In this document: positions 55,680 to 64,000 of the stretch, piece by piece
Layout of the letters: each line of letters starts with the position of its first letter
How positions within the stretch are numbered: the stretch's first letter is position 1
From: Planctomycetes bacterium syqfu
GTDB taxonomy: Bacteria > Planctomycetota > Phycisphaerae > Phycisphaerales > Phycisphaeraceae
Direction of reading: 5' to 3'
NCBI GenBank assembly: GCA_020974905.1
Contig: CP087563.1
Location: 124,001 to 188,000, forward strand
Length of the DNA: 64,000 nucleotides
Position numbers and translations under genes: made by a program
Notes under the pieces: generated by a model
Databases searched by the model: none
Told to the model about the DNA's origin: nothing
What the model saw: the letters and a program-made list of their open reading frames with translations, nothing else

Positions 55680-57047
55680 TTACAATCCCATGGCCTTGGC
55701 GCACTTGTCGATGAGTTCACGACAGGCTGCTTCATCCGGCGCTTCAGCAATCAACCGCAGGATCGGCTCGGTGTTACTCGGGCGGACATGCACCCAGCGG
55801 TCTTCCCAATCCACGCGGACACCGTCCTGGGTATCAAATGCTGCATCACCAAACGCGCTGCGCAGCGAAGGCTCGATGGTGTCACTCATACCCGGTTTGA
55901 TGTCGACCTTGTCCTTGACGATGGCATAGCTGGGGATCGTGGCAACAATCTCACTGAGTGGTTTTTCCTGCATGGCAAGCATCTCCAGCATCAGGCCGAT
56001 CCCCACCAGTGAGTTACGGACGTAGCCAATCTTGGGCCAGATGATCCCGCCATTGCCTTCACCGCCGACCACGGCTTTTTTCTCCTGCATGAGTTTGGCA
56101 ACATTGGCTTCACCGACGGCACTGCGGTGCACCATGCCCTCAAACTTCGCTGCAATGTCATCAATCATGCGACTGGTCGACAGGTTGGCAACGGTGACCT
56201 TGGGCCGACATTCTTCCTGCATGAACAGGTGCAGGACACAGAGTGCCAGCGTGTATTCTTCACCGATGTAGGTTCCGTTTTCATCGACAATCGCCAGGCG
56301 GTCCGCATCGGGGTCCTGCGCAAATCCGATAGCAGCTCCGTGCTCCTTGACCGCTGCTGCAAGTTCAGTGAGATTTTCTTTGGTCGGTTCAGGCGTATGC
56401 GGGAAAAGTCCGGTGGGTTCAGCATAAAGATGCACCAACTCCACGCCCAGGTGATCCAGCAATTCCACCGTCTCCGGCGCACCAGCTCCATGCACCGAAT
56501 CGAGCACCACCTTAATCCGGCGACGACGAATCAAATCGGTATTGATGTTCTGTTCAATCACCTGCATGTGAACCAATGGCAAGGTGTCGTTGAAAGTCGT
56601 TTCAGGAATCTGAGCCGGTTCGACATACTCGGGGTTAAAGTTCTTGAATAAGTCAATGATCTGCTGGGCTTGTTCGGGAGCAGGAGCCACGCCGTCATGA
56701 CGCAGGACTTTAATGCCGTTCCATTGGATGGGGTTGTGGCTTGCGGTGATGACGATCCCACCATCAGCATGCAGTCGGCCAATCATCAGAGCAACACCGG
56801 GCGTGGTGGCAATGTCGAGCGTGACCACTTTACAGCCGACCGAACTCATCCCCGAGACAAAGGCATTTTGAATCATCTCACCTGAAGGCCGACTGTCACG
56901 ACCGACGACGATCTTGGGCGTTTTGACTTGTGTCTTAAACCACATGCCAACCGCAGCACCATATTGCGCAGCGACCAACGGCGTCAGCGACTTGCCAATC
57001 AAACCACGAAGACCACTGATACTAAGCATAAGCGGAGCGTCGGACAT
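55680..57047 (-). CDS. glmM: Phosphohexomutase, GlmM / phosphomannomutase type
   Basis: Four-domain alpha-D-phosphohexomutase interconverting sugar 1- and 6-phosphates. The phosphoserine loop is ITASHNPIQWNG, the metal loop DPDADRLA and the sugar-binding loop GEGNGG; the phosphate-binding end is VRPSNTEPILR. Phosphoglucosamine mutase for peptidoglycan is the likeliest role, but a mannose or glucose enzyme feeding gmd cannot be excluded. AAAGG supports ATG 57047, giving 455 residues. The longer reading from 57131 has no support. Confidence 0.85.
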   Translation of the reverse strand: MSDAPLMLSISGLRGLIGKSLTPLVAAQYGAAVGMWFKTQVKTPKIVVGRDSRPSGEMIQNAFVSGMSSVGCKVVTLDIATTPGVALMIGRLHADGGIVITASHNPIQWNGIKVLRHDGVAPAPEQAQQIIDLFKNFNPEYVEPAQIPETTFNDTLPLVHMQVIEQNINTDLIRRRRIKVVLDSVHGAGAPETVELLDHLGVELVHLYAEPTGLFPHTPEPTKENLTELAAAVKEHGAAIGFAQDPDADRLAIVDENGTYIGEEYTLALCVLHLFMQEECRPKVTVANLSTSRMIDDIAAKFEGMVHRSAVGEANVAKLMQEKKAVVGGEGNGGIIWPKIGYVRNSLVGIGLMLEMLAMQEKPLSEIVATIPSYAIVKDKVDIKPGMSDTIEPSLRSAFGDAAFDTQDGVRVDWEDRWVHVRPSNTEPILRLIAEAPDEAACRELIDKCAKAMGL

Positions 57048-57101
57048 GTGAGTGAACCTTTCGGTAAAAACTGTGCAGTTCAAGTCAGAGCAGTAATGTA
57101 T

Positions 57102-57145
57102 GACGGCCCGTGCAGAATCGCAAAGCCTCATCTGCAGGCTTGCGT
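57102..57145 (-). repeat. REP element 1
   Basis: Minus-strand reading: AAGCCTGCAGATGAG, then GCGATTCTGCACGG. Slightly diverged from REP 2. Confidence 0.85.
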
Positions 57146-57189
57146 ATTTGAAGCACCTCTACACATTCTTAACAATGATCACATTTTTA

Positions 57190-57232
57190 ACACAAGCCCA
57201 CAGATGAGCCTTGGCGATTCTGTGGGGCAGTC
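57190..57232 (+). repeat. REP element 2
   Basis: ACACAAGCCCACAGATGAG, then CGATTCTGTGGGGC. Stem CCCACAGA/TCTGTGGG. It lies 13 bases before the transposase ATG and is identical to REP 4. Confidence 0.9.
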
Positions 57233-57245
57233 TTAAAATACCCCC

Positions 57246-57779
57246 ATGCCTCTTCCCGGGAAACAATGGCGTCATCTGACCTTCGGCACACACAACAGTT
57301 GGCTTCCCGGCGATCCGCGCGGTTTTCGAGACCGCAATCACCAATTGCATAGTTCCGGTGATCATCGCAATCCTCCGCCTGCTGGTGAATACGAAAAGCT
57401 CAATGAGCATGCCAGGCAAATAAGTGGCCAACCGATTGTCATCAGGCAATTTGACCGGTTGATTGTCCTACGCATTCTCTGTGAAAAAATAAATCAACTG
57501 GATCATCGCTGTCTTGTGATTGTGTGTTGTGCAATGCACGTGCACATTCTGGTTGAACTGCCGAACTACCTGCCAGAGATGAAAAAGGTAACAGGGAAGT
57601 TGAAACGATCTGCTTCCACCGCATTACGGGAACAAATGCCCGGGCGGATTTGGGCGCGGGGTGGGAATTATGAACCGGTTGAAACGAAAGCCCATCAACG
57701 GGCGGTATATCAATACATTCTCAGGCATCGGAAAGCGTGGGTTTGGTCCTACAATGACGGGGAGTTTTACAATGATTGA
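57246..57779 (+). CDS. REP-associated tyrosine transposase (Y1/HUH family)
   Basis: A 177-residue single-strand endonuclease-type protein related to IS200/IS605 TnpA. The HUH motif is H98-V-H100 (MHVHILVEL), and the catalytic tyrosine is Y155 or Y157 in VYQYILRH. The N-terminus HLTFGTHNSWLPGDPRGF matches proteins I remember from other planctomycetes. RAYT proteins cut and join REP palindromes in vitro and are thought to disperse REPs without moving themselves. The gene looks intact and lies between two REP pairs. Confidence 0.87.
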   Translation: MPLPGKQWRHLTFGTHNSWLPGDPRGFRDRNHQLHSSGDHRNPPPAGEYEKLNEHARQISGQPIVIRQFDRLIVLRILCEKINQLDHRCLVIVCCAMHVHILVELPNYLPEMKKVTGKLKRSASTALREQMPGRIWARGGNYEPVETKAHQRAVYQYILRHRKAWVWSYNDGEFYND

Positions 57780-57791
57780 AAACTTTCAGGG

Positions 57792-57835
57792 GACGGCCTG
57801 TGCAGAATCGCCAAGCCTCATCTGCAGGCTTGTGT
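57792..57835 (-). repeat. REP element 3
   Basis: Minus-strand reading: ACACAAGCCTGCAGATGAG, then CGATTCTGCACAGG. Nearly identical to REP 1. Confidence 0.87.
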
Positions 57836-57861
57836 ATTTGATCCACAACGACACATTTTTA

Positions 57862-57904
57862 ACACAAGCCCACAGATGAGCCTTGGCGATTCTGTGGGGC
57901 AGTC
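57862..57904 (+). repeat. REP element 4
   Basis: Identical to REP 2 over all 43 bases, as far as I can see, including the final GGGGCAGTC. Confidence 0.9.
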
Positions 57905-57930
57905 TGCGCTGATCACATATCAATCCAAAC

Positions 57931-57967
57931 AATAAACCCTCGTCGGTTTCCCAACGAGGGTTTTATA
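57931..57967 (-). terminator. Terminator of sat
   Basis: AAACCCTCGT pairs with ACGAGGGTTT, with T-rich flanks on both strands. It lies 28 bases beyond the sat stop. Confidence 0.82.
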
Positions 57968-57994
57968 TTTTCATTCAATCATGTGTGAAACAGA

Positions 57995-59251
57995 TTACTG
58001 CTTCATGGCGGCAGCGAGGATGGCGCTGGTGCTTGGACGCATGATGCGGGGGTCAACCTGTTCACCTGCCTGCAAGGTTGCACGAACCTGTTTGCCCGAG
58101 ATGAAGACGGGTTTTTCATCGCTGTGGTTTTCCATGAGGTCAACGCGCCCCAGGGATTCGTAGTATGCAGCAAAGCCGACGTTGACGGGCTGGATGAGCA
58201 ATTCACCATTGAGCTTGGTGAAGATTTCCTGTGCGTCAAAGTCACCCCAGATGGCGGTACCATCAGCAAACGGGGCGTCAGCGTGCTTACGACCAATGAT
58301 GATGTTGGTGTAGCCCATGTTCTGACGGTAGATGGCATGCATCACGGCTTCGGAAGGTCCGCCGTAGAACATCTTGATGTCCAGACCGAGCAGGGCAACG
58401 CGATCGGGAACCGATTCGCCGAGTTTGTTCCACAGTTCCTTATCACTGTCACCTTCGCCCATTTCGCCATCAGCGATGAGTTTTTCGTAGGTCTGCATAC
58501 GGATTTCAGCGGACACGTCATCGCCCTTGGTTTCACCGACCAACGGGTTGAGAACAGCGCCAGCATTCTTGCCTTGCTTAAGCAGGGTTTCCAAACCGTA
58601 GACCAAAGCATACTCGTGTGCACGGTGAAGCGGGTTACGCGTCTGGAAAGCGACGACAGCATCCCAGCCCTTATCAGCGATGAAGCTGCGGACTTCGCGG
58701 GGGGTGAGGACGTACTTGCCAAAGGCATCATTCTTGGGTTGGGGGAGGGCCTGAAGTTCACCACCAATGAGATGGCTCTTGTCGGCATCCTTGACCAGTA
58801 CCATGTCAGCACCGGGGTGATCGGTACGGTCGGTACCGTAGACTGCCTTGAGGTAACGGGGCTTATCCCATTCAAAGACATCAGCAATATCGAGGATGGC
58901 AACGTCATCGCCAGCTTCGTTGGTCAACGCAACCTTGGTGCCGGCCTTGAGGGTTCCAGCCAGATCGGCGGTGACGGGCAGGCTCAGGGGAATGGTCCAG
59001 GCATAATCTTTGCCGTTGGATGCGATGACCTTTTCGTCCAGCACGCGGTCGAAGACGTCTTTGGTCATCGGGCCGGTCAGGGGGCTGAGGGTACCGTCAG
59101 CAATGCGGTAGACCGTTGACAGGTCGGCGGCGGAGACGGGCACCTTGGGGAGGCTGGCGGCTTCGGTCTTGAACGCGTCGATCTTGTCGGCGGGGACGGT
59201 GCGGCAAACCGGGGCTTGGAGTCCACCATGCGGGGCGATGAGGTCAGTCAT
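57995..59251 (-). CDS. sat: Sulfate adenylyltransferase (ATP sulfurylase)
   Basis: Activates sulfate to adenosine 5'-phosphosulfate for assimilation or, in reverse, makes ATP during sulfur oxidation. The ATP site is [12 protein letters not shown], with GRKHADAP further on. At about 418 residues this is the single-chain type without an APS-kinase domain. AAGAAGG touches an ATG at 59263, so ATG 59251 is the better start. No other sulfur genes are adjacent; the unlinked DHH phosphoesterase could recycle pAp. Confidence 0.95.
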   Translation of the reverse strand: MTDLIAPHGGLQAPVCRTVPADKIDAFKTEAASLPKVPVSAADLSTVYRIADGTLSPLTGPMTKDVFDRVLDEKVIASNGKDYAWTIPLSLPVTADLAGTLKAGTKVALTNEAGDDVAILDIADVFEWDKPRYLKAVYGTDRTDHPGADMVLVKDADKSHLIGGELQALPQPKNDAFGKYVLTPREVRSFIADKGWDAVVAFQTRNPLHRAHEYALVYGLETLLKQGKNAGAVLNPLVGETKGDDVSAEIRMQTYEKLIADGEMGEGDSDKELWNKLGESVPDRVALLGLDIKMFYGGPSEAVMHAIYRQNMGYTNIIIGRKHADAPFADGTAIWGDFDAQEIFTKLNGELLIQPVNVGFAAYYESLGRVDLMENHSDEKPVFISGKQVRATLQAGEQVDPRIMRPSTSAILAAAMKQ

Positions 59252-59566
59252 GAGATTTTTCATCCTTCTTGTAAGTCAATGAGGCATCAAGTTTCAAAAG
59301 CGTTTACTGTCCGTTTTATCCCGTTGGGAGACATACAGGTCGTCCAAAATTGGGATAGAAGGCGGATCGTAGCGGAGGGGCGGGCAGATGACAAGTGCTA
59401 CATTGCCGCAGAGGCATATTTGCGTGGTGATTTTGACCTGTTCGATCATACCTATACCAACTAAGACGCTTAAAACGCCGAGTTTCCCGTTCCAGAATCG
59501 ATTAAGTCTCTATTTTAGAATTGTTCTTATGTCCAAAATATTTTTGACAAAACCCAGGATACCTTG

Positions 59567-59594
59567 TTGACGTTTCTGAATGAGACTCTAATAT
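59567..59594 (+). promoter_or_regulatory. Promoter of the outer-membrane protein gene
   Basis: TTGACG and TAATAT are separated by 16 bases; transcription would start near 59601, about 40 bases before the ATG. The rest of the 390-base gap (59252-59641) shows no gene. Confidence 0.55.
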
Positions 59595-59641
59595 CTGCAC
59601 TTGAATCTAAGTCTCAATAGCATTTAATGGAGCCACATCTC

Positions 59642-60439
59642 ATGATTCGCACTTTATCCAGCATGACTCGTCGTACCCGCAAGACCGCGTCTTTGCTTTT
59701 GGCGGTGTTTGCCTTTTGCCTTATTGCCAACCAGGCATCTGCCGGGACCCGTAACTTCACCTATGTCTACGAAACCACCACGCAGCCCAAGGGTGCCTGG
59801 GAATATGAGCAGTGGGTCACCTGGAAGACCGACAAAGACTCAGACCCGGAATACGACCGCATTGAGTTTCGTCACGAGTTGGAATTCGGCGTGACCGACA
59901 AGTTCCAACTTGGTTTGTATCTCTCGGACTGGCGTTACACCGATGGCGCCTCCGTGAGCAACGATGGCACGGAATGGCGCACCTTTGCCATCGCAGGCAT
60001 CTACAATCTCACCAATCCCACCACCGACTTCTTGGGCTCAGCCCTGTACGGTGAGTTTCTCTTTGGTGATGAAAAGCTGGCTGTTGAAGCCAAGCTGCTT
60101 CTCCAGAAGAAAATCGACAACTGGAACTTTGCCTACAACCTCGTCTACGAAGCCGAATGGGAAGGCAAAGACTTCAACGAAGAAAAGGGCGTCTTTGAAC
60201 AGACCTTTGGCGTCAGCTATCAAATCAATCCGTCTATCTCAGTTGGTTTTGAAGGTCTTCACGAAATCGAATACGAAGACTTCACCGAAGCCGGTGATGA
60301 CGTGGTCTACTTCGGCCCGAACTTCGCCTATCGCTCCAAGAGCAATTGGTGGTTCACCGTCACCGGACTTTTCCAGGCCACATCAGTCGATAGCGAACCC
60401 AACATCCAGACGCGTTTGCTTGTCGGCTTTGACTTTTAA
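59642..60439 (+). CDS. Outer-membrane beta-barrel protein
   Basis: A signal peptide (SLLLAVFAFCLIANQASAG) precedes about 225 residues of alternating strands rich in Tyr, Trp, Phe and acidic residues. The last strand ends in LLVGFDF, with the terminal phenylalanine typical of BAM-inserted barrels. A run of tight turns (KDSDPEYD, DEKLAVEA) fits a 10-12-strand barrel. No ligand is evident. GGAG nine bases upstream supports ATG 59642. The haem lipoprotein gene follows after 26 bases. Confidence 0.8.
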   Translation: MIRTLSSMTRRTRKTASLLLAVFAFCLIANQASAGTRNFTYVYETTTQPKGAWEYEQWVTWKTDKDSDPEYDRIEFRHELEFGVTDKFQLGLYLSDWRYTDGASVSNDGTEWRTFAIAGIYNLTNPTTDFLGSALYGEFLFGDEKLAVEAKLLLQKKIDNWNFAYNLVYEAEWEGKDFNEEKGVFEQTFGVSYQINPSISVGFEGLHEIEYEDFTEAGDDVVYFGPNFAYRSKSNWWFTVTGLFQATSVDSEPNIQTRLLVGFDF

Positions 60440-60465
60440 TTGAACCGTTAAACGAACTTTTTCTC

Positions 60466-60852
60466 ATGAGACAGATGATTCAAAACTGTCAACTGTTTGC
60501 CAATCGAGCCCTGCCGATGCTGTTTCTGGTGTCGGCAGGCTTATTGGTAACCGCCTGTACCGACAACCTGATCACGCGCTTCCCGCCACCGGATGTCGTG
60601 TTATTGCAGCAAGCTCAACAGGATGACCCAACGATCACCATGACTGATCTGGATCACGGTCGGAAGCTGTATCTGACCAACTGCACCGCCTGTCATTCGG
60701 CTGAACCCATCGAGCGCTATTCGCTTGTGGATTGGCAGGTCATCCTGCCGGACATGAGTGCCGAGTCCAAGTTCAATGCCAGGCAGGAGCGTGACGTTTC
60801 AGCCTACGTGCTGAGTTACCGCCGGATGCTTGCACAACAATCGACGCCGTGA
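60466..60852 (+). CDS. Small c-type cytochrome lipoprotein
   Basis: The N-terminal segment ends in a lipobox, VTAC with C31. Haem is bound through C73-T-A-C76-H77, with M97 in LPDMSAES as the likely sixth ligand. The 128 residues contain a single haem site. It would sit on the outer face of the inner membrane or in the outer membrane, as an electron carrier or sensor. It is 26 bases after the barrel gene and probably co-transcribed with it. Confidence 0.83.
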   Translation: MRQMIQNCQLFANRALPMLFLVSAGLLVTACTDNLITRFPPPDVVLLQQAQQDDPTITMTDLDHGRKLYLTNCTACHSAEPIERYSLVDWQVILPDMSAESKFNARQERDVSAYVLSYRRMLAQQSTP

Positions 60853-60981
60853 TTCTGATCCAGCGAGAGATAATCTGCTGAAAATATCCGACTTATTGCT
60901 GGTAAATGTTGTTGAGGACCGATAATCCTCATATCATAGTCAGTGAAACTTTGGCCTTGCCACCAATAGGGAGGATCGCCC

Positions 60982-62193
60982 ATGTCATGGATGACGCGTC
61001 GGGCTCATGTGACTTGTCTTCTGGTCACATTCGTTCTCAGTTTGATCACCGTTCCTGCACAGGCACAGATTGATGCCGATGCCCAGGAAATGCTTGATCG
61101 CATCTCAACTGCGTATCTCAATACCCAGACTTATCAGGCTACCGTTCAGTTCATCAAATCGGAACATGGTGGTCGTTGGCAACTCATGCAGCAGTTGCAT
61201 GTCGCTTTTGACCGGTCCTCGGGCAACCTGCTTTTTGATCGGCCGGACATGCAACTGGTCAGCAGTGAAGGCTACCTGCGTTATCGCAGTGACATGATTC
61301 CCGGTCGTCATCTCCAAACCAAGCTTCAGCGCCCGATTGATGATGAATTGCTCAAGACCAAGGCGCCGTTCCTGATTCGACAGGTCATGCCGGACGTGCG
61401 ATTCCTGCTCGGTGGTAATCCCATTGACAACGGTGTGTTGGTTCGTACGCTTTCCCCGGATTCCATGGGGCGACCGGGCTTGCAGTGGCAAAGTCGCAAG
61501 GGCCTCGTGAAACTGCGCATTGATCCGAACACCGCCTTGATTCAGACCATGACCATCGAGCGTGACGCCATTGTGCAGCGCGCTAGTCATGTCGGTCCTG
61601 CAACGTACAGCTACAACATCACCGTCAACCGACACAACGAACAGTTTGAACGTGAATGGTTTGCCTTTGACACCAGTAACTCTCAGCCGGTCAATAGCTG
61701 GTCGAATTTGCTTGGCACCAATGATGTCGATGCCCTGAGTATGCAGGAACAGACTGCACCATCTATATCACTGTCGGATCGTCAGAGCAACATGTATCTG
61801 TTATCCCGAGATGAGTCGGATGTGCAGGTTTTGTTTTTCTGGGCTTCGTGGGGTGGTCCGCCGGTGTATCAGGCTTTACCGGTGATGCAGGAACTTTCGG
61901 ATTGGGCGATGCGTGAAGGTAAATCCGTCAGCGTCAAGACCGTGAACATGCGTGAAGACGAACAGACCATTGCCCAGGTTTGGCAAGTCAAGCAACTGAG
62001 TCTTCCCGTTCTCATGGACACACAGGCCAAGGTCGCTCATGCCTATCGCGTGGGTGCGATCCCGCAGACGGTGATCATTGCCAACGGCATGGTGCGCCAT
62101 GTCCATGTCGGCAATCCGTCGGACTTCCAGACGGTGCTACGTGCCCAGATCAATGATCTGCTTGGTCCGCCTGTTTCAATCACACGGAAATAA
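60982..62193 (+). CDS. Exported LolA/DUF2092-like plus thioredoxin-fold protein lacking both active-site cysteines
   Basis: A signal peptide (LLVTFVLSLITVPAQAQ) precedes an N-terminal domain of about 240 residues resembling LolA or DUF2092 barrels (RISTAYLNTQTYQA, then strand-rich). The C-terminal thioredoxin/TlpA fold has FFWASWGGPP at the active site: residues 291-294 are GGPP instead of CGPC. The cis-proline loop (GAIPQTV) is intact. It cannot be a dithiol oxidoreductase; a binding or partner role is inferred. The next gene is a paralog with intact cysteines. GGGAGG precedes ATG 60982. Confidence 0.82.
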   Translation: MSWMTRRAHVTCLLVTFVLSLITVPAQAQIDADAQEMLDRISTAYLNTQTYQATVQFIKSEHGGRWQLMQQLHVAFDRSSGNLLFDRPDMQLVSSEGYLRYRSDMIPGRHLQTKLQRPIDDELLKTKAPFLIRQVMPDVRFLLGGNPIDNGVLVRTLSPDSMGRPGLQWQSRKGLVKLRIDPNTALIQTMTIERDAIVQRASHVGPATYSYNITVNRHNEQFEREWFAFDTSNSQPVNSWSNLLGTNDVDALSMQEQTAPSISLSDRQSNMYLLSRDESDVQVLFFWASWGGPPVYQALPVMQELSDWAMREGKSVSVKTVNMREDEQTIAQVWQVKQLSLPVLMDTQAKVAHAYRVGAIPQTVIIANGMVRHVHVGNPSDFQTVLRAQINDLLGPPVSITRK

Positions 62194-62299
62194 ATCACTC
62201 TCGCCACAGATTGATTCAATGGGAAATGCATCCCAAAGATGTCGCTGATAGTAAAGCCTGTCACGCGAGATCGTTCGTTATCCAATTGAAAGTTACACA

Positions 62300-63529
62300 A
62301 TGCGCATCAAGTTTCAATCGTCTTATGTTTTGTTGGCCATGTTACTGCTCAGCCTCGCAGCCCTTGTTCATGCACAGCAAACCCCGCAGGCAGAACCGTT
62401 GAGTATTTCACAGTGGCAACAGAAGATCATTGATACCTACAAGGATTTGGATCGCTACAAAGTCCACAAGACCATCAAGATCACCCAGACCATTGATGCG
62501 GTCAGCGAGCATGATCAAGTCGAAATCGACATCGCGCTGGACCGCACGAAGAAACAGATCATGGTCCAGGCCGACCGACTTCGTATGGTGGGTAAGGACA
62601 ATATTCTTCGCACGCAGATGGTCCCTGCCAGCACGTCACATCTGCACATGGACAATGTCGATCCGCTGGACCCAGCAACCATTCAAAAGGCTTGGCCGAT
62701 GTTCCCGGTCTGGCTGTGGGTACCTGATCTGTCGCTTTATCTGGGGACCGAGGTGCAACTGTACATCAAGAGTGATGACTTCAAATTTTCGATGCGTGAT
62801 ACCAAACTGCCTGATTCTCAGATCGAATTTGAAACCCAACTCGGTGGCTTGAAAATGTATCTCACCGTCATCAAGAAAACCGCGATGATCCAAAAAGTTC
62901 TGTTGGTTGCAAAGAACCAAACCCCTGAAGGCAAGCCGGTCACCACCGAGATGGATTACGACATCAAGTTCAGCCAGCCCGAGTCATGGGATGCCAAGAC
63001 CTTTGCAATGGATGTCACCAACAGCAAGCCGGTGCAGACGGTTTCTCAAATGATTGAAGATGCCCAGTCGCCCAAGGCATTGCAGGGGAGCGATGCGCCG
63101 CCTGTCGTGCTCAAGACACTCAAGGACAACAAGACGGTTGACATTGCCAAACTCAGCAACAAAGTCATCGTGCTCGACTTCTGGGCAACGTGGTGTGGTC
63201 CCTGTCGCCGCGCTATGCCGGAGTTGATTGCCTTTGACAAATGGGCCAAGGAAAACAAGCTGGATGTCGCGGTGTTTACGGTGAACATCGAAGAGGAAAA
63301 AGAGCTTGTTCAGCAATTTGTTGATCAGCAGAACATGACACTGCCCGTGCTCATGGACACCGACAGTAAAGTGACCGCAGCCTATCGAGCCTACTCCATC
63401 CCCCAGACCGTCTTTATCGTTGATGGTAAAATTCAGCGTATTTTCCAGGGCTTTTCACCACGTGTCGCAGACGAGTGGCGCAACGTCGTCAATGATGCAT
63501 TGGGTGTCGATCCATCAACAAAGCCGTGA
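62300..63529 (+). CDS. Exported LolA/DUF2092-like plus TlpA thioredoxin-fold protein
   Basis: Same plan as the upstream gene: a signal peptide (VLLAMLLLSLAALVHAQ), a beta-rich N-terminal domain of about 240 residues, and a C-terminal TlpA/ResA domain. Here the redox site is intact, C299 and C302 in WATWCGPCRRAMPEL, with cis-Pro in SIPQTVFIVDG. It should reduce periplasmic disulfides, for example in cytochrome c haem-attachment sites, which fits the haem lipoprotein upstream. The hairpin repeat at 63519 overlaps its stop codon. Confidence 0.86.
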   Translation: MRIKFQSSYVLLAMLLLSLAALVHAQQTPQAEPLSISQWQQKIIDTYKDLDRYKVHKTIKITQTIDAVSEHDQVEIDIALDRTKKQIMVQADRLRMVGKDNILRTQMVPASTSHLHMDNVDPLDPATIQKAWPMFPVWLWVPDLSLYLGTEVQLYIKSDDFKFSMRDTKLPDSQIEFETQLGGLKMYLTVIKKTAMIQKVLLVAKNQTPEGKPVTTEMDYDIKFSQPESWDAKTFAMDVTNSKPVQTVSQMIEDAQSPKALQGSDAPPVVLKTLKDNKTVDIAKLSNKVIVLDFWATWCGPCRRAMPELIAFDKWAKENKLDVAVFTVNIEEEKELVQQFVDQQNMTLPVLMDTDSKVTAAYRAYSIPQTVFIVDGKIQRIFQGFSPRVADEWRNVVNDALGVDPSTKP

Positions 63530-63554
63530 CTCTCCAAAGTCACGGGTTGCCTTG
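63519..63554. repeat. 22-nt hairpin repeat (AAAGCC...GGGTTG family), copy 4
   Basis: CAAAGCC, then CCGTGACT/AGTCACGG as a 22-nt hairpin, then GGTTGCCTTG. Flanks match the left arm at 37560. The stop codon of the upstream gene lies inside it, and it may serve as terminator on both strands. Confidence 0.8.
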
Positions 63555-63606
63555 ATAATGATTGGGCATGACACATGTCTTTGGATGTCGCGTGATTTTG
63601 ACATTA

Positions 63607-64000
63607 TTAAACGTCAGCGATCTGCGGTTTCCTGATCACACGACAAACCATCGCGCTGAACAATAAACCAATTGTCCAACCCACGATCACATCACTTGCA
63701 TAATGCGCCCCGACAAAGATGCGACTTATTGCAATAAGCAATCCCAAACACAACCACAGCCATCGGAACCGTGGCATGAATTGGCAGGCCAGTATCATCA
63801 ACGCCGCAGCCGTGGCCGAGTGACCTGACGGGAATGAGTGGACCATGTAACCATGTTCAAAGAACGCAAAGCCGAATTGATCCTTGGTCAGTAACATCGG
63901 CGGGCGATACCGACCGAAGATCCATTTGAACAGATTAACGACTAAACCACTGCCACCAATGCAGGCCACGATCAACCAACACCGCCAGGCAATCATCGCG
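63607..64000 (-). CDS. PAP2-family membrane phosphatase, C-terminal part (cut by window edge)
   Basis: The three PAP2 motifs are present in order: KWIFGRYRP, FPSGHSATAAA and SRIFVGAHYASDV. Hydrophobic segments alternate with them. The frame is open to the right edge, and family members have further N-terminal membrane segments, so the start is outside the window. Substrates could be undecaprenyl diphosphate, phosphatidylglycerol phosphate or another lipid phosphate. It ends by converging on the TlpA-like gene. Confidence 0.88.
   Translation of the reverse strand, partial: AMIAWRCWLIVACIGGSGLVVNLFKWIFGRYRPPMLLTKDQFGFAFFEHGYMVHSFPSGHSATAAALMILACQFMPRFRWLWLCLGLLIAISRIFVGAHYASDVIVGWTIGLLFSAMVCRVIRKPQIADV

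Larger units (their letters stand above)
57102..57904. mobile_element. RAYT transposase bracketed by two inverted REP pairs
   Basis: Four REP palindromes surround one transposase-like gene: 57102-57145 (minus) and 57190-57232 (plus) upstream; 57792-57835 (minus) and 57862-57904 (plus) downstream. The two pairs are nearly identical to each other, so the whole unit is flanked by direct copies of an inverted pair about 110-130 bases long. This is the REPIN-RAYT arrangement. Confidence 0.85.

Noticed and set aside
57246-57779. Ordinary IS200/IS605 insertion sequence
   Set aside because: Lone TnpA-like gene with REP pairs on both sides, no TnpB and no single pair of subterminal hairpins; the RAYT explanation fits better.

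Overview
The window reads as chromosomal DNA of a planctomycete, probably of the Phycisphaerae type. This rests on remembered family distributions and is inference: a DUF4159-type protein, a thioredoxin with a WCMPC active site, a RibBA whose GTP-cyclohydrolase half lacks its cysteines, alpha2-type glycyl-tRNA synthetase, a K+-dependent-type membrane pyrophosphatase, and a planctomycete-style REP-associated transposase. There is no phage block, CRISPR array, rRNA or tRNA. Apart from two AT-rich orphan genes it is mostly housekeeping and carbohydrate metabolism.

Layout. 0-7 kb: end of a DUF4159 protein, the GDP-fucose pair gmd-fcl, then a large secreted clan GH-A-like glycosidase with a duplicated unknown N-terminal domain. 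6.7-12.8 kb: ribF, a DHH phosphoesterase, ilvD, NAD kinase and a zinc alcohol dehydrogenase. 12.8-19.2 kb: an AT-rich orphan, uppP, an acetyl-esterase-like hydrolase and full-length metH. 19.4-23.4 kb: two NifX-like proteins, a nucleoside hydrolase, truA and a GT4 glycosyltransferase. 23.4-29.5 kb: a large secreted orphan, a BshB1-like deacetylase, a GH52 beta-xylosidase and a methyltransferase. 29.7-39.1 kb: rpsU, hppA, a GyrI-like protein, htpX, hspQ-like, dut, a gamma-glutamylcyclotransferase, a lipoprotein and a nucleotide-sugar dehydrogenase. 39.3-45.5 kb: trxA, an M16 peptidase, ribBX, glyQS and arsS. 45.8-49.4 kb: a response regulator and hybrid kinase. 49.6-59.3 kb: rlmKL, an AT-rich orphan, accC-accB-pepP, a GlmM-type mutase, a RAYT transposase inside REP palindromes, and sat. 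59.6-64 kb: an outer-membrane barrel, a haem lipoprotein, two LolA/TlpA-like proteins and a PAP2 phosphatase.

The most distinctive signal lies between the genes. At least five families of short palindromic repeats are scattered through the intergenic gaps, several with base changes on both sides of a stem that keep pairing. One family (seven copies) brackets a REP-associated tyrosine transposase at 57.2-57.8 kb and recurs, diverged, at 55.6 and 33.4 kb. A second is built of 17-nt hairpins followed by AGCTATT: two at 10.7 kb and four at 42.4-42.7 kb. A third is a 22-nt hairpin held between AAAGCC and GGGTTG, with four copies.

Genes that plausibly work together: gmd, fcl, the nucleotide-sugar dehydrogenase, the GT4 enzyme, uppP and the hexomutase in surface polysaccharide; the GH-A-like enzyme, GH52 xylosidase and acetyl-esterase-like hydrolase in plant or algal polysaccharide use; accB-accC-pepP as a conserved operon; ribF and ribBX in flavin synthesis; and the 59.6-63.5 kb run as a possible cell-envelope redox group.
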